64,000 bases of DNA from Nitrospirota bacterium (GTDB taxonomy: Bacteria > Nitrospirota > Nitrospiria > Nitrospirales > Nitrospiraceae), in NCBI GenBank assembly GCA_026387665.1, contig JAPLLG010000012.1:42714-106713 (forward strand). The letters are read 5' to 3'. Within the stretch, counting starts at the first letter, position 1. Each line of letters opens with the position of its first letter. Positions 16,276-25,388 of this stretch are shown one piece after another. The notes under the pieces are model-generated. The model was not told the origin of the DNA. It saw only the letters and a list, made by a program, of their open reading frames with translations, and made no database searches. The position numbers and the translations under genes are program-made.

Positions 16276-19200
16276 ATGAGGGGTGATGTGTTTCAACCAA
16301 CGCGCAGGCGGCGCCGTACGGGGTTGGCGTTGATGCTGCAGAGCGTCTTGCTGGTCGGCAGTCTGGTGGCAACACCAGGGCTGTTTGCGGCGGGATCGGG
16401 AGAGGGGGCCCATCAGGGGCATGCCACTCCGGTTGCGATGCCGGGCTGGACCCAGCAGTTGAAAGGCCAGACGGTGGTGGAAAACGCCATCGAAGGCCGT
16501 TCCGGCAATGCAGAGAAGATGGAGATGCAGCATCATCGCCTGATGGAGAAGCTCGAGCAGCAGGCGCAGAAAGACGCCAAGGCTCAGCAGACGTCCGGTG
16601 CATTCAACGAAATGTCGATGATGCACCAGTATATGGGACAGGACGGCAGCAGCTTCCTGCTCATGTCGGACGGCACCAAGGGCGAGCCGGTGATGGCCTC
16701 GGGCGGGAAGTGTCCCGCCGGTGTGCCGGTCAAGAAGTATGACGTGTCGATGATCAATGTCGAGATCACGTTGAACCGGTGGCTCGATTTCTATCCTGGG
16801 TACATGTACGCGCTGACTCAGGACCTCGACAAGGTCCGCAGCGAGGAGGCCAAGAACAAGGCCTCTCGCGACAAGGATGGTTTCGATCCGGGAGCCGTGT
16901 CGACCGGGTTGCAGGGCGACATGATTCAGCCTCTGGTGCTCCGTGCCAACCAGGGCGACTGCGTGAAGATGACGCTCCGCAATCAGATGGAGGGCGAGGA
17001 CGGCAGCTTGTTCATCAGCGCCTCCAGCATGATTGTGAGCGCGACCGGCAAGCCGGCCCTGACGACGAACCCCGAGTCCATCGTGGCTCCGGGCAAGGCG
17101 CAGGAGTTCGAGTGGTACATCCATCCGCAGATGCAGGAGGGTGTGCGGCAGTTCCATTCCTACAGCCATGACCGTGAGTTGACCGTGTTGGGCCTCTTCG
17201 GCGCGTTCATCGTGGAGCCGAAGGGATCGAGCTACGTCGATGCGTTGGGGACCGGCCCTGACAAGCAGGTCACGAGCGGCTGGCAGGTGAACATCGATAA
17301 CGGGTCCGGACCGGACTTCCGCGAATTCGTGCTCTTCTATCACGAAATCGGCGACGAAGCCTTCCGTCCCTTGAACAAGAAGGGCGACTTCCTGCCCCAG
17401 CGCGATCCGCTGACGGATGCCTATCGTCCGGGTGGCCGTGCGATCAACTATCGCAGCGAGCCCTTCGGCATCGATCAGATGCATTTGCAGCATGAGTATT
17501 TCGGCTTCGAAGACGAGTCGATGGCCTACAGCGCCTATACGTTCGGCGATACGCCGACCACGATTGCCCGCGGTTATCTGGGTGATCCGGTCAAGTGGCG
17601 GCTGGTCCATGGTGGATCGGAAGTGTTTCACTCCCACCATCCGCATAGCGGAACGATTCGTTGGCAGCGCAGCCCGCGCGCCGATCAGGACGAACATTGG
17701 TACAAGGGCCAGGATGGTCCGGTGAAGTATCCGGTCGTCCGGACCAAGTCTGATCGCGTGGACGTGGAAGTCATCGGGCCCTCAGAAGCCTTGGACCTCG
17801 AACCGGAATGCGGCGGCGGTGGCTGTCAGCATTTGGCGGGCGAGTTCCTCTATCACTGCCATGTTGCGCACCACTATGTGGCGGGCATGTGGGGCTACGG
17901 ACGTTTCTACAATACGTTGCAAGTCGGTTCGGCCCACACAGACACGATGCCGGACTTGGCAGAATTGCCGGACCGCAAGGGCCGGATGAAGATGGGCGTG
18001 TCGTCCGACAAGTTGATCGGGACGACCGTCGATTGGTTCGGGAAGGTCTTCAAGATTGTCGACAAGAGCCAGAAGACCAACTGGAAGTCCGATCCTGTCA
18101 TTGTGAACATCAAGGATTGGGTCGAGATATTTGTGCCGGCCGCTGGTCAGCCAGGCCACACGAACGATGAGAAGGCCCAGATCATGTCCTACGATTCCAC
18201 CGTATGGGATTGGAAGTGGGATGGCAACATTGCCCGTGGCGAGCGCGAAAGCACCGCGGCAAATCCGAAGTACCCGGCGGCAGCCAAGTGGGATGACAGC
18301 ACCAGACCGGCCATCCTGTTTGATCCGACCACGGCCAAGATGTCCTGGCCGTTGTTCAAGCCGCACTTCGGCAAGCGGGTGCCCTTCTCCGCGAACCACA
18401 GTGGTGCGCCATGGCTGGAGCCGATTCACCAGGACGCAAACGGTGAGCGGACTTCCGAGCCGGCGCAGCCGGGCGAGCAGGGCCGTTGGAGCCTCTGCCC
18501 CGACAATGCCAATCGCAAGCATTACAACATCCACTTCGTCCGTATGCCGATCACCCTGGCCAAGAAGCAGGGGAAAGAGCCGGCGATGGTCGACAAGGAC
18601 GGTCTGATCTACGTACTCCATGAAGAGGAGACCCTGACCAGAGCGAACGACGACCTCAAGCTCCCCGCCGTCATCCGCGCCAACGTGTATGACTGTGTGG
18701 ACTTGCTGTTGACGAGCGAGTGGGACGACGACGATTACACGAATTTCCAGTCGTCCAAGATCAACATCCATCCCCACTTCTTCCAGTTCGACACGGGGAA
18801 TTCGGATGGTGTCATTTCCGGGTTCGAGTATGAAATGTCGGTCCGGCCGTTCACCATGTGGGGCAAGAAGACCAAGCATGGGTTGCCGGCTCCGATGGTC
18901 GGGAAGTTGACGGGTGCCGTGAAGGCGGGCACTGCGTCCATCAATATTCAGATGGCGCCTGGCGCCACGCCGTTCCATGTGAACACCGAAGTGATGGTGG
19001 GCATGGATTGTTTGGAAAAGGGTAACGATGCCGCGGCGTCATTGCCGCGGGATAAGAGCTGTCAGGAAGTCGCCCGGATCAAAGAGATCAAGGGCGCGAC
19101 CGTGACGTTCTTCAAGCCGCTGAAGCAGAACCATCCGGCGGGCGATCTCGTGTCGCCGGAGTTCGTCCGCTACCGGTGGTGGGTGGACGTCGATATGGGG

Positions 19201-21216
19201 ACCGTGTTCTGGCACGACCACGCGTTCGGCGCGACGACCTGGCCGCATGGCGGGTTCGGCGTGACGATCGTGGAGCCGTTCGGGTCCACCTATCACGATC
19301 CGAAGAACGGCAAGCTGGTGTATAGCGGCCCGATCGCCGATATTCACAGCAACGAGCCGATCGGAGCCGGTGTCAGCGGCAGCTTCCGTGAGTTGATGGT
19401 GTCGATCCATGACACTGTTCCGCACACGGTGAACACCATCGAGGCGGGCAATCCTCCGGGACAGCCCATCGAAGTGGCGTTGGAAGCAGGTAAGACCATT
19501 TCGTTCCAGATGCCGGATAAGATTCTGGCCTCTCCGAACAAGTATATCAACGGCGGTACGCATACGACCGGCAGCGGTTTCAACTTCCGCGCGGCCCCGT
19601 TTGCGCAACGTTTGTCCAACAATCCGGATACGTCCAAGCTGTTCAGCAGCGCGATCCATGGCGATCCCGGTACGCCGCTCTTGCGGGCGTACACAGGGGA
19701 CACCATGGTGTTCCGTTTGTTGCACCAGCTCATGAACGAATCCCACGTCTGGACGATCTCCGGCCATACGTTCCTCACGGAGCGCTATGCGGCGGATGCC
19801 AATCGGAAGAACTCGATTCACGTCGGGATCGCCGAGCGGTATGACCTCGTGACCAAGGCGGGCGGATTCCAGGGTATGCCGGGCGACTACATTCACTTCA
19901 ACGGCAGAACGTCACACTTTGCCGAAGGTGGATGGGGCATCGTGCGCGTACTCGACAAGGAAACGGCGGATCTGAAGCCGCTCCCGAAGGGAACCAATCC
20001 TCTCGGGATTCCCGCGACGCCAAGCTCGGTCTGTCCGGCCGATGCTCCGGTGAAGAACTTCAACGTCGTGTCCTTGGACCGTCCGTTGAAGCTCCATCCG
20101 AAGGCGCCGGATACGATCGAAGTCGATTTCGAGCGCAAGATTGAAATGACGGTGCCGGAAGGCAAGATCTTCGCGCTGGAAGAAGAAGCGACCACCGTGT
20201 CGGGCAATGTGATGCCGAGTCCGCTCACGTTGCGCGTCAACCTTGGTGACTGCATCAAGGTGAATCTGAAGAACAAGATGAAGGCAAGCCGGGCGTCATT
20301 CTTTGCGCCGGGTCTGGCCTTCGATCCGAAAGACAGCCAGGGCTTGAACGTCGGCAACAATGCCGGCGATCAGACGGTGGCCCCGGGCGAGAGCCGCACC
20401 TATACCTACTACGCACATCCGGCGAACAAGGAAACGACGTCGCTGGTGTGGGACGGTGGCAACATCGTCGTGAATCCGCGCAACGGATTGTACGGCGCCA
20501 TCGTGGTCGGTCCGCGCGGGTCGCAGTATCGCGATCCGGTGACCGGTGCGGATCTGTCGCAGAAGAATGCCTGGAGAGCTGACGTCATTGTCGACGCCAG
20601 CTTGACGGAGAATGTCGGCAAGCGGAATTACCGTGACGTGGCCCTCTTCTTCCAAGACGAGGACAACATCATCGGCACCGCGTTCATGCCTTATGTGCAA
20701 AACGTGGCCGGGTTGACGTCGGTCAACTACCGCGCGGAACCCTATAAGTTCCGTGAGGAGCAAGGCTGCTCGCTGGGCAAGATTTTCCAGCCCTGCGTGG
20801 TGGACAAGCCGGAAGATCCGGTGACGCCTCTGATCGAGGCGCATGCCGGTGACGCGGTCCGTATCCATGTGATCGGCGCGAACAGCGAACAGAACGGGAT
20901 GTTTGCGGTCGAAGGCCATGAATGGCCGATCGAACCCTACATGCCTGGCGCCGACCAGATCAGCGTCGTGGAGTACGCCGGGTCCGAGATCCTCGATGTC
21001 TTCATCCGTGGCGGTGCGGGCGGCCCGTATCGTCAGGTGGGAGACTTCGTGTGGTCCAATGCGCGGCTGCCCTACACGCAGTCGGGACAATGGGGCTACC
21101 TCCGTGTGTTGCCAGCCGGTGACTCACGGATCCAACCGCTGGGCGCGCACGGAGCTGGCGCCAAGCATGCGGATGTGCAGCCCGAGCCTCGCGCTATTCC
21201 GACTGCGATGAAGTAG
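16276..21216 (+). CDS. Giant exported multicopper oxidase (six cupredoxin-like domains)
   Basis: A 1646-residue exported protein. The basic N-terminus (RRRRR) and hydrophobic stretch give a signal peptide ending near residue 39 (FAA). Three homologous units begin at C146, C741 and C1253, each with a CPxxxxxKxxxV-type start and a later GDC/YDC segment, implying a ceruloplasmin-like six-domain fold. Copper motifs: HSHHPH (452-457), a type 1/3 site HCHVAHHYVAGM (527-538), HPH (832-834) and HDH (980-982). Further His-rich sites are at 1157 and 1548. This suits a large metallo-oxidase such as MnxG-type Mn(II) oxidases; substrate could be Mn, Fe, Cu or an organic. The ATG has GGGGAGG upstream and a terminator follows. 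Confidence 0.88.
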   Translation: MRGDVFQPTRRRRRTGLALMLQSVLLVGSLVATPGLFAAGSGEGAHQGHATPVAMPGWTQQLKGQTVVENAIEGRSGNAEKMEMQHHRLMEKLEQQAQKDAKAQQTSGAFNEMSMMHQYMGQDGSSFLLMSDGTKGEPVMASGGKCPAGVPVKKYDVSMINVEITLNRWLDFYPGYMYALTQDLDKVRSEEAKNKASRDKDGFDPGAVSTGLQGDMIQPLVLRANQGDCVKMTLRNQMEGEDGSLFISASSMIVSATGKPALTTNPESIVAPGKAQEFEWYIHPQMQEGVRQFHSYSHDRELTVLGLFGAFIVEPKGSSYVDALGTGPDKQVTSGWQVNIDNGSGPDFREFVLFYHEIGDEAFRPLNKKGDFLPQRDPLTDAYRPGGRAINYRSEPFGIDQMHLQHEYFGFEDESMAYSAYTFGDTPTTIARGYLGDPVKWRLVHGGSEVFHSHHPHSGTIRWQRSPRADQDEHWYKGQDGPVKYPVVRTKSDRVDVEVIGPSEALDLEPECGGGGCQHLAGEFLYHCHVAHHYVAGMWGYGRFYNTLQVGSAHTDTMPDLAELPDRKGRMKMGVSSDKLIGTTVDWFGKVFKIVDKSQKTNWKSDPVIVNIKDWVEIFVPAAGQPGHTNDEKAQIMSYDSTVWDWKWDGNIARGERESTAANPKYPAAAKWDDSTRPAILFDPTTAKMSWPLFKPHFGKRVPFSANHSGAPWLEPIHQDANGERTSEPAQPGEQGRWSLCPDNANRKHYNIHFVRMPITLAKKQGKEPAMVDKDGLIYVLHEEETLTRANDDLKLPAVIRANVYDCVDLLLTSEWDDDDYTNFQSSKINIHPHFFQFDTGNSDGVISGFEYEMSVRPFTMWGKKTKHGLPAPMVGKLTGAVKAGTASINIQMAPGATPFHVNTEVMVGMDCLEKGNDAAASLPRDKSCQEVARIKEIKGATVTFFKPLKQNHPAGDLVSPEFVRYRWWVDVDMGTVFWHDHAFGATTWPHGGFGVTIVEPFGSTYHDPKNGKLVYSGPIADIHSNEPIGAGVSGSFRELMVSIHDTVPHTVNTIEAGNPPGQPIEVALEAGKTISFQMPDKILASPNKYINGGTHTTGSGFNFRAAPFAQRLSNNPDTSKLFSSAIHGDPGTPLLRAYTGDTMVFRLLHQLMNESHVWTISGHTFLTERYAADANRKNSIHVGIAERYDLVTKAGGFQGMPGDYIHFNGRTSHFAEGGWGIVRVLDKETADLKPLPKGTNPLGIPATPSSVCPADAPVKNFNVVSLDRPLKLHPKAPDTIEVDFERKIEMTVPEGKIFALEEEATTVSGNVMPSPLTLRVNLGDCIKVNLKNKMKASRASFFAPGLAFDPKDSQGLNVGNNAGDQTVAPGESRTYTYYAHPANKETTSLVWDGGNIVVNPRNGLYGAIVVGPRGSQYRDPVTGADLSQKNAWRADVIVDASLTENVGKRNYRDVALFFQDEDNIIGTAFMPYVQNVAGLTSVNYRAEPYKFREEQGCSLGKIFQPCVVDKPEDPVTPLIEAHAGDAVRIHVIGANSEQNGMFAVEGHEWPIEPYMPGADQISVVEYAGSEILDVFIRGGAGGPYRQVGDFVWSNARLPYTQSGQWGYLRVLPAGDSRIQPLGAHGAGAKHADVQPEPRAIPTAMK

Positions 21217-21242
21217 GCAGCAGCGGAATAGTATCGGTCGAG

Positions 21243-21283
21243 ACGGGGGAGCTGCGCGTAAGGTGTGGCTCCCCCGTTTTCTT
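21243..21283 (+). terminator. Rho-independent terminator after the multicopper oxidase
   Basis: A perfect 10-bp stem (21243-21252 with 21268-21277) around a 15-base loop is followed by TTTTCTT. The oxidase is therefore probably its own transcript, with some read-through to the downstream genes. Confidence 0.85.
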
Positions 21284-21342
21284 AGAAGCAGAATGGACAG
21301 CGATAGAAAAGACTGAACGAGTTGAAGAGCGGCGGATCACGA

Positions 21343-22266
21343 ATGGAATTGCATCACTACAGTTTGGCGTGGCAAATCAGGGTCGCCTTGGCAATCGGCC
21401 TGCTGGCCTGGGGGTTTCTGCTGAATGGCGCAGTGCATGCCAACCATTTGTCTCCCAAGCATGATCCCTGGGCGCAGCCTTGGGAACTAGAACGGCTGGC
21501 CTTGCTGGAGGTTCCTGAAGGCATGGTTTCGGTGCCGGGGGGGCCGTTTTTGATGGGCAGTAACCCTAAGGTGGATCGCGCCGCCGGTCCTCAAGAGTTG
21601 CCGCAGCGGCCCGTGTCCCTGGATGCCTTCGAGATCGACCGGTACGAAGTCACCAACGTCCATTACCTTCGATTCGTGTTGGGCACAGGGGCGGCGTGGC
21701 CGGAGTTTTGGATGCAGGATCCCTTTCTCGAAAAGATCGCATCGCATCCGGTCATCGGGGTGAGCTGGGAGGAGGCCAATGCCTATTGCCGCTGGGTTGG
21801 CAAACGGCTTCCGACCGAGGCGGAGTGGGAGAAGGCCGCGCGCGGTGAAGATGGCAGGATGTTTCCCTGGGGCAACGAACCGGCCGGGTGGATGAAAAGC
21901 AATATCGCCCATTCCGGTTCGAAGCGCGGATTCAAGTATCCGCCCCTCGCCAATGTGAATCGGTACGACAAGGGCGTCAGTCCCTACGGCGTCTATCAAA
22001 TGGCGGGCAACGTGAGTGAATGGGTGTCGGATTGGTTCGACCCCGAATACTATCGCCGCGACTTATCGGACAATCCGACTGGGCCTGCCTCCGGCGAACT
22101 CAAAGTTTTTCGCGGTGGCTCCTGGAACGAAGATCCGGAGGTTGCGCGATCCGCCGGGCGCAATGGCGGCACGCCGGATCGCAGAAGTTATTTGACGGGA
22201 TTGCGCTGTGCGAAATCAACATTTGGCAAGGGGCTAGAGGCGAAAGGCGAAGGGCGAAGGGGTTGA
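21343..22266 (+). CDS. FGE/SUMF1-domain secreted protein, catalytic cysteines absent
   Basis: A 307-residue protein with an N-terminal signal or anchor (residues 10-33) and one formylglycine-generating-enzyme-like domain. Hallmarks are MVSVPGGPFLMGS, RPVSLDAFEIDRYEVTN, KRLPTEAEWEKAARG, FPWGN, GNVSEWVSDW and GLRCAK. In the active-site region the sequence is RGGSWNEDPEVARSAGRNG, so the Cys pair used by true FGE is missing. It is therefore probably a structural or binding relative. The start at ATG 21343 has only a weak ribosome site. The last ~12 residues (GKGLEAKGEGRRG) are encoded by a G/A-rich low-complexity repeat. It is paired with a paralogue downstream. Confidence 0.82.
   Translation: MELHHYSLAWQIRVALAIGLLAWGFLLNGAVHANHLSPKHDPWAQPWELERLALLEVPEGMVSVPGGPFLMGSNPKVDRAAGPQELPQRPVSLDAFEIDRYEVTNVHYLRFVLGTGAAWPEFWMQDPFLEKIASHPVIGVSWEEANAYCRWVGKRLPTEAEWEKAARGEDGRMFPWGNEPAGWMKSNIAHSGSKRGFKYPPLANVNRYDKGVSPYGVYQMAGNVSEWVSDWFDPEYYRRDLSDNPTGPASGELKVFRGGSWNEDPEVARSAGRNGGTPDRRSYLTGLRCAKSTFGKGLEAKGEGRRG
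22227..22262 (+). repeat. purine-rich GGCGAA-type low-complexity repeat
   Basis: Degenerate copies of AGGCGAA/AGGGCGAA run through the last codons of the FGE-like gene to its stop at 22266. A partly complementary stretch (CGCTCGCCCCTTGCCTCG) lies just downstream at about 22277-22295, so the transcript could fold. Confidence 0.4.
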
Positions 22267-22330
22267 GTCTGACTATCGCTCGCCCCTTGCCTCGCGCCCT
22301 TAGCCTGGGTAACAAAAGAGGAGGCCGGTT

Positions 22331-23293
22331 ATGAGTGAGGTGCGAATGGAAAGGCTAGTGACGGTCAATCGAGTCGTAAATATGATTATCGCTGCGGTCG
22401 TGGCCCTGGTGATTGCGAACGTCGCCTGGGGGCTCGATACGCAGGACGTGACGATGGAGTGGACTGAGGCAGGGAAAAAGCTCGCGGCGGAACGGGCCGC
22501 CAAGTGGAGACCCAAGGATGACATGGTCCTCGTGCCGGCCGGTGAGTTTGTGATGGGCAGCGACAAGAAGACGGACCGGCTCGCCTATCGCGGCGAGATT
22601 CCACAGCGGCATGTTTATCTGGATGCCTTCGAGATCGGCAAGTACGAAGTGACGGCGTTGGAATATCTCGGATTTGTGCTCGCGACGAACCGTCCGCCGC
22701 AAGTGGACTGGCGGTATGACGGTGGAAATTTCCAGGAGGCGATGGCGCATCACCCCATCATGCACGTGTCCTGGTATGACGCCGATGCCTACTGCAAGTG
22801 GGCAGGCAAGCGGCTGCCGACGGAAGCGGAATGGGAGAAAGCGGCGCGCGGAGTGGACGGGCGGCTCTTTCCCTGGGGCAAAGAATATGCGGGGCCGAGC
22901 CGAGCGAATTTCGGGAGAACCGGCCTGTCCGGTCCGGTGCGGGATCGTCCGGAACGACTCTTATTGTATCCGCCGATTATTTCGGTCGATAAATATGAGA
23001 ATGCCGTGAGCCCCTACGGGCTGTACCAGACGATCGGGAACGTGTCCGAATGGGTGGCCGATTGGTATGACCAGGACTATTACGCGGCAGCGCCTGACCG
23101 GAACCCCAAAGGCCCTGAGACCGGCACCCAGAAAGCCTTCCGGGGTGGTGGGTGGATGGACAGCACGACGACTATGCGGGTCGCGATGAGGAACGGAACC
23201 GATCCCAATACGAGGATCAATTGGATGGGATTCCGTTGCGCGAAGGATGTGCCGGAGGGGGCAGGGGCAAAAGTGTCGCAGCTTGCGCCGTAA
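22331..23293 (+). CDS. Second FGE/SUMF1-domain secreted protein
   Basis: A 320-residue paralogue of the preceding protein with a signal or anchor segment (about 15-34). It has the same FGE-like landmarks: MVLVPAGEFVMGS, RHVYLDAFEIGKYEVT, KRLPTEAEWEKAARG, FPWGK, GNVSEWVADW and GFRCAK. The active-site stretch RGGGWMDSTTTMRVAMRNG again lacks the two cysteines, so aldehyde formation is unlikely. A good ribosome site (GAGGAGG) precedes ATG 22331. Being duplicated beside a giant metallo-oxidase suggests an extracytoplasmic role with it, but that is inference. Confidence 0.85.
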   Translation: MSEVRMERLVTVNRVVNMIIAAVVALVIANVAWGLDTQDVTMEWTEAGKKLAAERAAKWRPKDDMVLVPAGEFVMGSDKKTDRLAYRGEIPQRHVYLDAFEIGKYEVTALEYLGFVLATNRPPQVDWRYDGGNFQEAMAHHPIMHVSWYDADAYCKWAGKRLPTEAEWEKAARGVDGRLFPWGKEYAGPSRANFGRTGLSGPVRDRPERLLLYPPIISVDKYENAVSPYGLYQTIGNVSEWVADWYDQDYYAAAPDRNPKGPETGTQKAFRGGGWMDSTTTMRVAMRNGTDPNTRINWMGFRCAKDVPEGAGAKVSQLAP

Positions 23294-23411
23294 AGGGAGG
23301 CACCGGTGATGCAGTTATTCACTAGGCTGATCGCGCGAGCAGGCGAGCGCAGGTCAGCGGAACGGTCGGGGGACAAGGAACGTCTTCCGATGATCACCCA
23401 GGGAGGGGAGC

Positions 23412-24080
23412 ATGATGCAGGTTCGGAAGAGAAGCAGGAACATTGGAGTGTGGGTTGCCGCGATTGCGATCGCCGGGGGGCTCGCTGTTTGTGCTGTATC
23501 GCCGGCCTCGGCTGAAGAAGCTGGCAACATGGTGTTCTATCGCGGCGGGTTTACCAGGCTGAGTAGCGACCGATCTGGTGAAACGTTTGCAAACGGGTCT
23601 ACTGGGCAAAAAAACGATAGCAATATCGGTTGGTATGCGGGGGCCGGCCTCGATTTTCTCTTGTCCAAGGATACATGGGGCGCGATGGACAAGACCTGGG
23701 CGGTTGGTGAGCTTGGGGTCCAGTTCAATCGGTTTGCGTCGAACTCAGTGAGGGGCGCCGGGGTGTCTGGTTCAACAAATGACGTGAAGACTCAATTGAC
23801 GATGGTGACGATCGATGTCTCGCCAAAAATTAAGTTCAGGGAGGGAAGTGCCTTTCGTCCCTGGATTATCCCGATCGGGCTGGATATCCATGTGATCAGC
23901 CCTCCATCGAATCAGACTCAGTACCTCGATATCGGGGTCCAGTTCGGCGCCGGAGCTGAGTATCAAGTCTGGAAGGCTTTCAAGCTCGGCGTGGATGCCC
24001 GTTTCCATTTGGCGGCTGGGATGACCAACACGACGAATAACTACTTCACGGTTGGTCCCTATGTCGGAGTGTCATTCTAA
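23412..24080 (+). CDS. Outer-membrane beta-barrel protein
   Basis: A 222-residue exported protein. The signal peptide ends after SPASA (residue 33). The mature chain alternates polar and hydrophobic residues in beta strands (GWYAGAGLDFLL, VDVSPKIKF, FGAGAEYQV, FKLGVDARFHLAAG) and ends with a C-terminal Phe (VGPYVGVSF), typical of OmpA/OmpW-like barrels. GGGAGGGGAGC precedes the ATG. It follows the FGE-like pair and may share their transcript. Function unknown. Confidence 0.75.
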   Translation: MMQVRKRSRNIGVWVAAIAIAGGLAVCAVSPASAEEAGNMVFYRGGFTRLSSDRSGETFANGSTGQKNDSNIGWYAGAGLDFLLSKDTWGAMDKTWAVGELGVQFNRFASNSVRGAGVSGSTNDVKTQLTMVTIDVSPKIKFREGSAFRPWIIPIGLDIHVISPPSNQTQYLDIGVQFGAGAEYQVWKAFKLGVDARFHLAAGMTNTTNNYFTVGPYVGVSF

Positions 24081-24151
24081 TTAACGGCGATTAGCTCGGC
24101 AGCGATGAACCTTATCGTCCACATACCTCATCGGGTCGCGGAGACTGATTC

Positions 24152-24180
24152 GAGCGCGTTGAGCCTGGCTCAACGCGCTC
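24152..24180 (+). terminator. perfect 12-bp stem-loop after the beta-barrel gene
   Basis: Arms 24152-24163 and 24169-24180 match perfectly around CCTGG. A short pyrimidine stretch (CTATCTTC) follows rather than a T run. It probably ends the preceding transcript, and argues that the next gene starts downstream of it. Confidence 0.55.
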
Positions 24181-24200
24181 CTATCTTCACCGTAGGGCAG

Positions 24201-24653
24201 ATGAACGGGAAGCAGGTGAACATGGCCCAGTTCCCCTCGCTGCCGGAGGGGTTGGATGGCGCGCTGCAGCTGATCGGCGAAGCCATCCGTTTCCCTGGCG
24301 CCTGGGCGAGCGTGAATGATCGTCCGGTTTCCAGCCTGGCGAAGCTTTGGCAACGAATCGAGTGTTATCGAGAAAGTTTAGTGGCGCCAGACCCTGTTCG
24401 TTATTGTGCGGAACGAACGGCACTGTTCAATGCTCTCGTCGGATGTGACGCGCATCGTTGTCCTGTGCCTTGTCAGTTTATCTGCACACCTTGTATGGAG
24501 ATGGTTCAGGACGGGGCGCCAATCCATGAGGCGCAGCGGTTCGAGGTCGCGGCCGCATTGGCGGAGATCGACTGGTGCCCTCGCCTGAAACTGCCGACTC
24601 AATCTGGACCGACCCAGACTCCACTCTTGAACCCCGGTCACTCCACCACGTAA
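24201..24653 (+). CDS. Small Cys-rich protein of unknown function
   Basis: A 150-residue soluble protein with codon use typical of neighbours. The cysteines cluster in its second half: RYCAERTALF, then CDAHRCPVPCQFICTPCMEM. That suggests a zinc or Fe-S site, though no named family is recognised. The frame opens at ATG 24105, but that start would put the perfect stem-loop 24152-24180 inside the gene, so I prefer ATG 24201 (ATG 24222, after AGGTGA, is also possible). It ends 12 bases before the CopD-like gene, so the two may be co-transcribed. Confidence 0.55.
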   Translation: MNGKQVNMAQFPSLPEGLDGALQLIGEAIRFPGAWASVNDRPVSSLAKLWQRIECYRESLVAPDPVRYCAERTALFNALVGCDAHRCPVPCQFICTPCMEMVQDGAPIHEAQRFEVAAALAEIDWCPRLKLPTQSGPTQTPLLNPGHSTT

Positions 24654-24665
24654 TGTGGCGGAGCA

Positions 24666-25145
24666 ATGGGGACTTCTCTTCTTATATGGCTCCATCTTCT
24701 CGCGGCGATCAGCTGGATCGGCGGGACGATATTTTTGTCGCTAGTGCTGATGCCGGTGTTCAAGCGCGAACCGTTCACCGCTCAGAGACCCCTGCTCTTT
24801 CGAGCCGTCGCCAGGCGGTTTCGCATAGTGGTCTGGGGCGCAATCACGGTTCTTTTGCTCACGGGGCCTTTGTTGTTGCATCAGAGGGGGATCTCCCTCA
24901 GTGATCCATCGAGTTGGCCGATGATTTTGACGGTGAAGCTGGGGCTCGTGACGTTTCTCTTGTTCTTGACCCTGACCCACGACCTTGTTCTCGGGCCGCT
25001 CGTCGGGAAGATCGCGCAGTCCCCAGCTGAGAGCCGAACCAGGTTCGAGCAAGCCCTGGTTCAGTGGTCTCCTTGGGCTGCACGGTTCTCTCTCGTATTG
25101 ACGTTGGGGATTTTGTTTGCCGCGGTCCTGCTGGTGCGGTCTTAG
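24666..25145 (+). CDS. CopD-like four-helix membrane protein
   Basis: A 159-residue protein with four hydrophobic helices (about 5-30, 52-72, 85-105, 135-157). The N-terminal motif LIWLHLLAAISWIGGTIF resembles the CopD/YebZ family and heme-binding HemJ-like proteins, in which a helix His near a WIGG motif is conserved. H10 and H104 could be ligands. Copper handling or heme-related electron transfer are both possible. Its position near the copper oxidase favours a copper role only weakly. Confidence 0.6.
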   Translation: MGTSLLIWLHLLAAISWIGGTIFLSLVLMPVFKREPFTAQRPLLFRAVARRFRIVVWGAITVLLLTGPLLLHQRGISLSDPSSWPMILTVKLGLVTFLLFLTLTHDLVLGPLVGKIAQSPAESRTRFEQALVQWSPWAARFSLVLTLGILFAAVLLVRS

Positions 25146-25388
25146 CCCTGATATCTGCTTGGGCCTGTAGCTATATGCCACAGGGGAAATTGGGGGCACT
25201 GTAGCAGGACTCCCCCTGGCTCCCTTTTCATCTGTCCAATTTCACTCGAAACACTCAATATTCCTCTGGAAGTCTCCAGCTCTGAGAAGCTCTCCCAGGG
25301 CCCCTTCTTTGCAGTTCTAATGCAAGGTTGAGGGCGGCGAATTGTTTCAGCCTCCCGCAATCTTGCGATATCGGAGGATCTCATCTCT

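Noticed and set aside
16033..17697. 554-residue ORF antisense to the multicopper oxidase
   Set aside because: Shadow of a GC-rich gene. It is Arg/His/Leu-rich with no domain and overlaps strong copper motifs on the + strand; the same applies to 17782-18978 and 14386-15795 on the minus strand.
23306..23515. 69-residue ORF with a good GGAGG ribosome site just after the second FGE-like gene
   Set aside because: It runs into the beta-barrel gene in another frame and has low-complexity charged sequence; kept out, though a short leader peptide cannot be ruled out.
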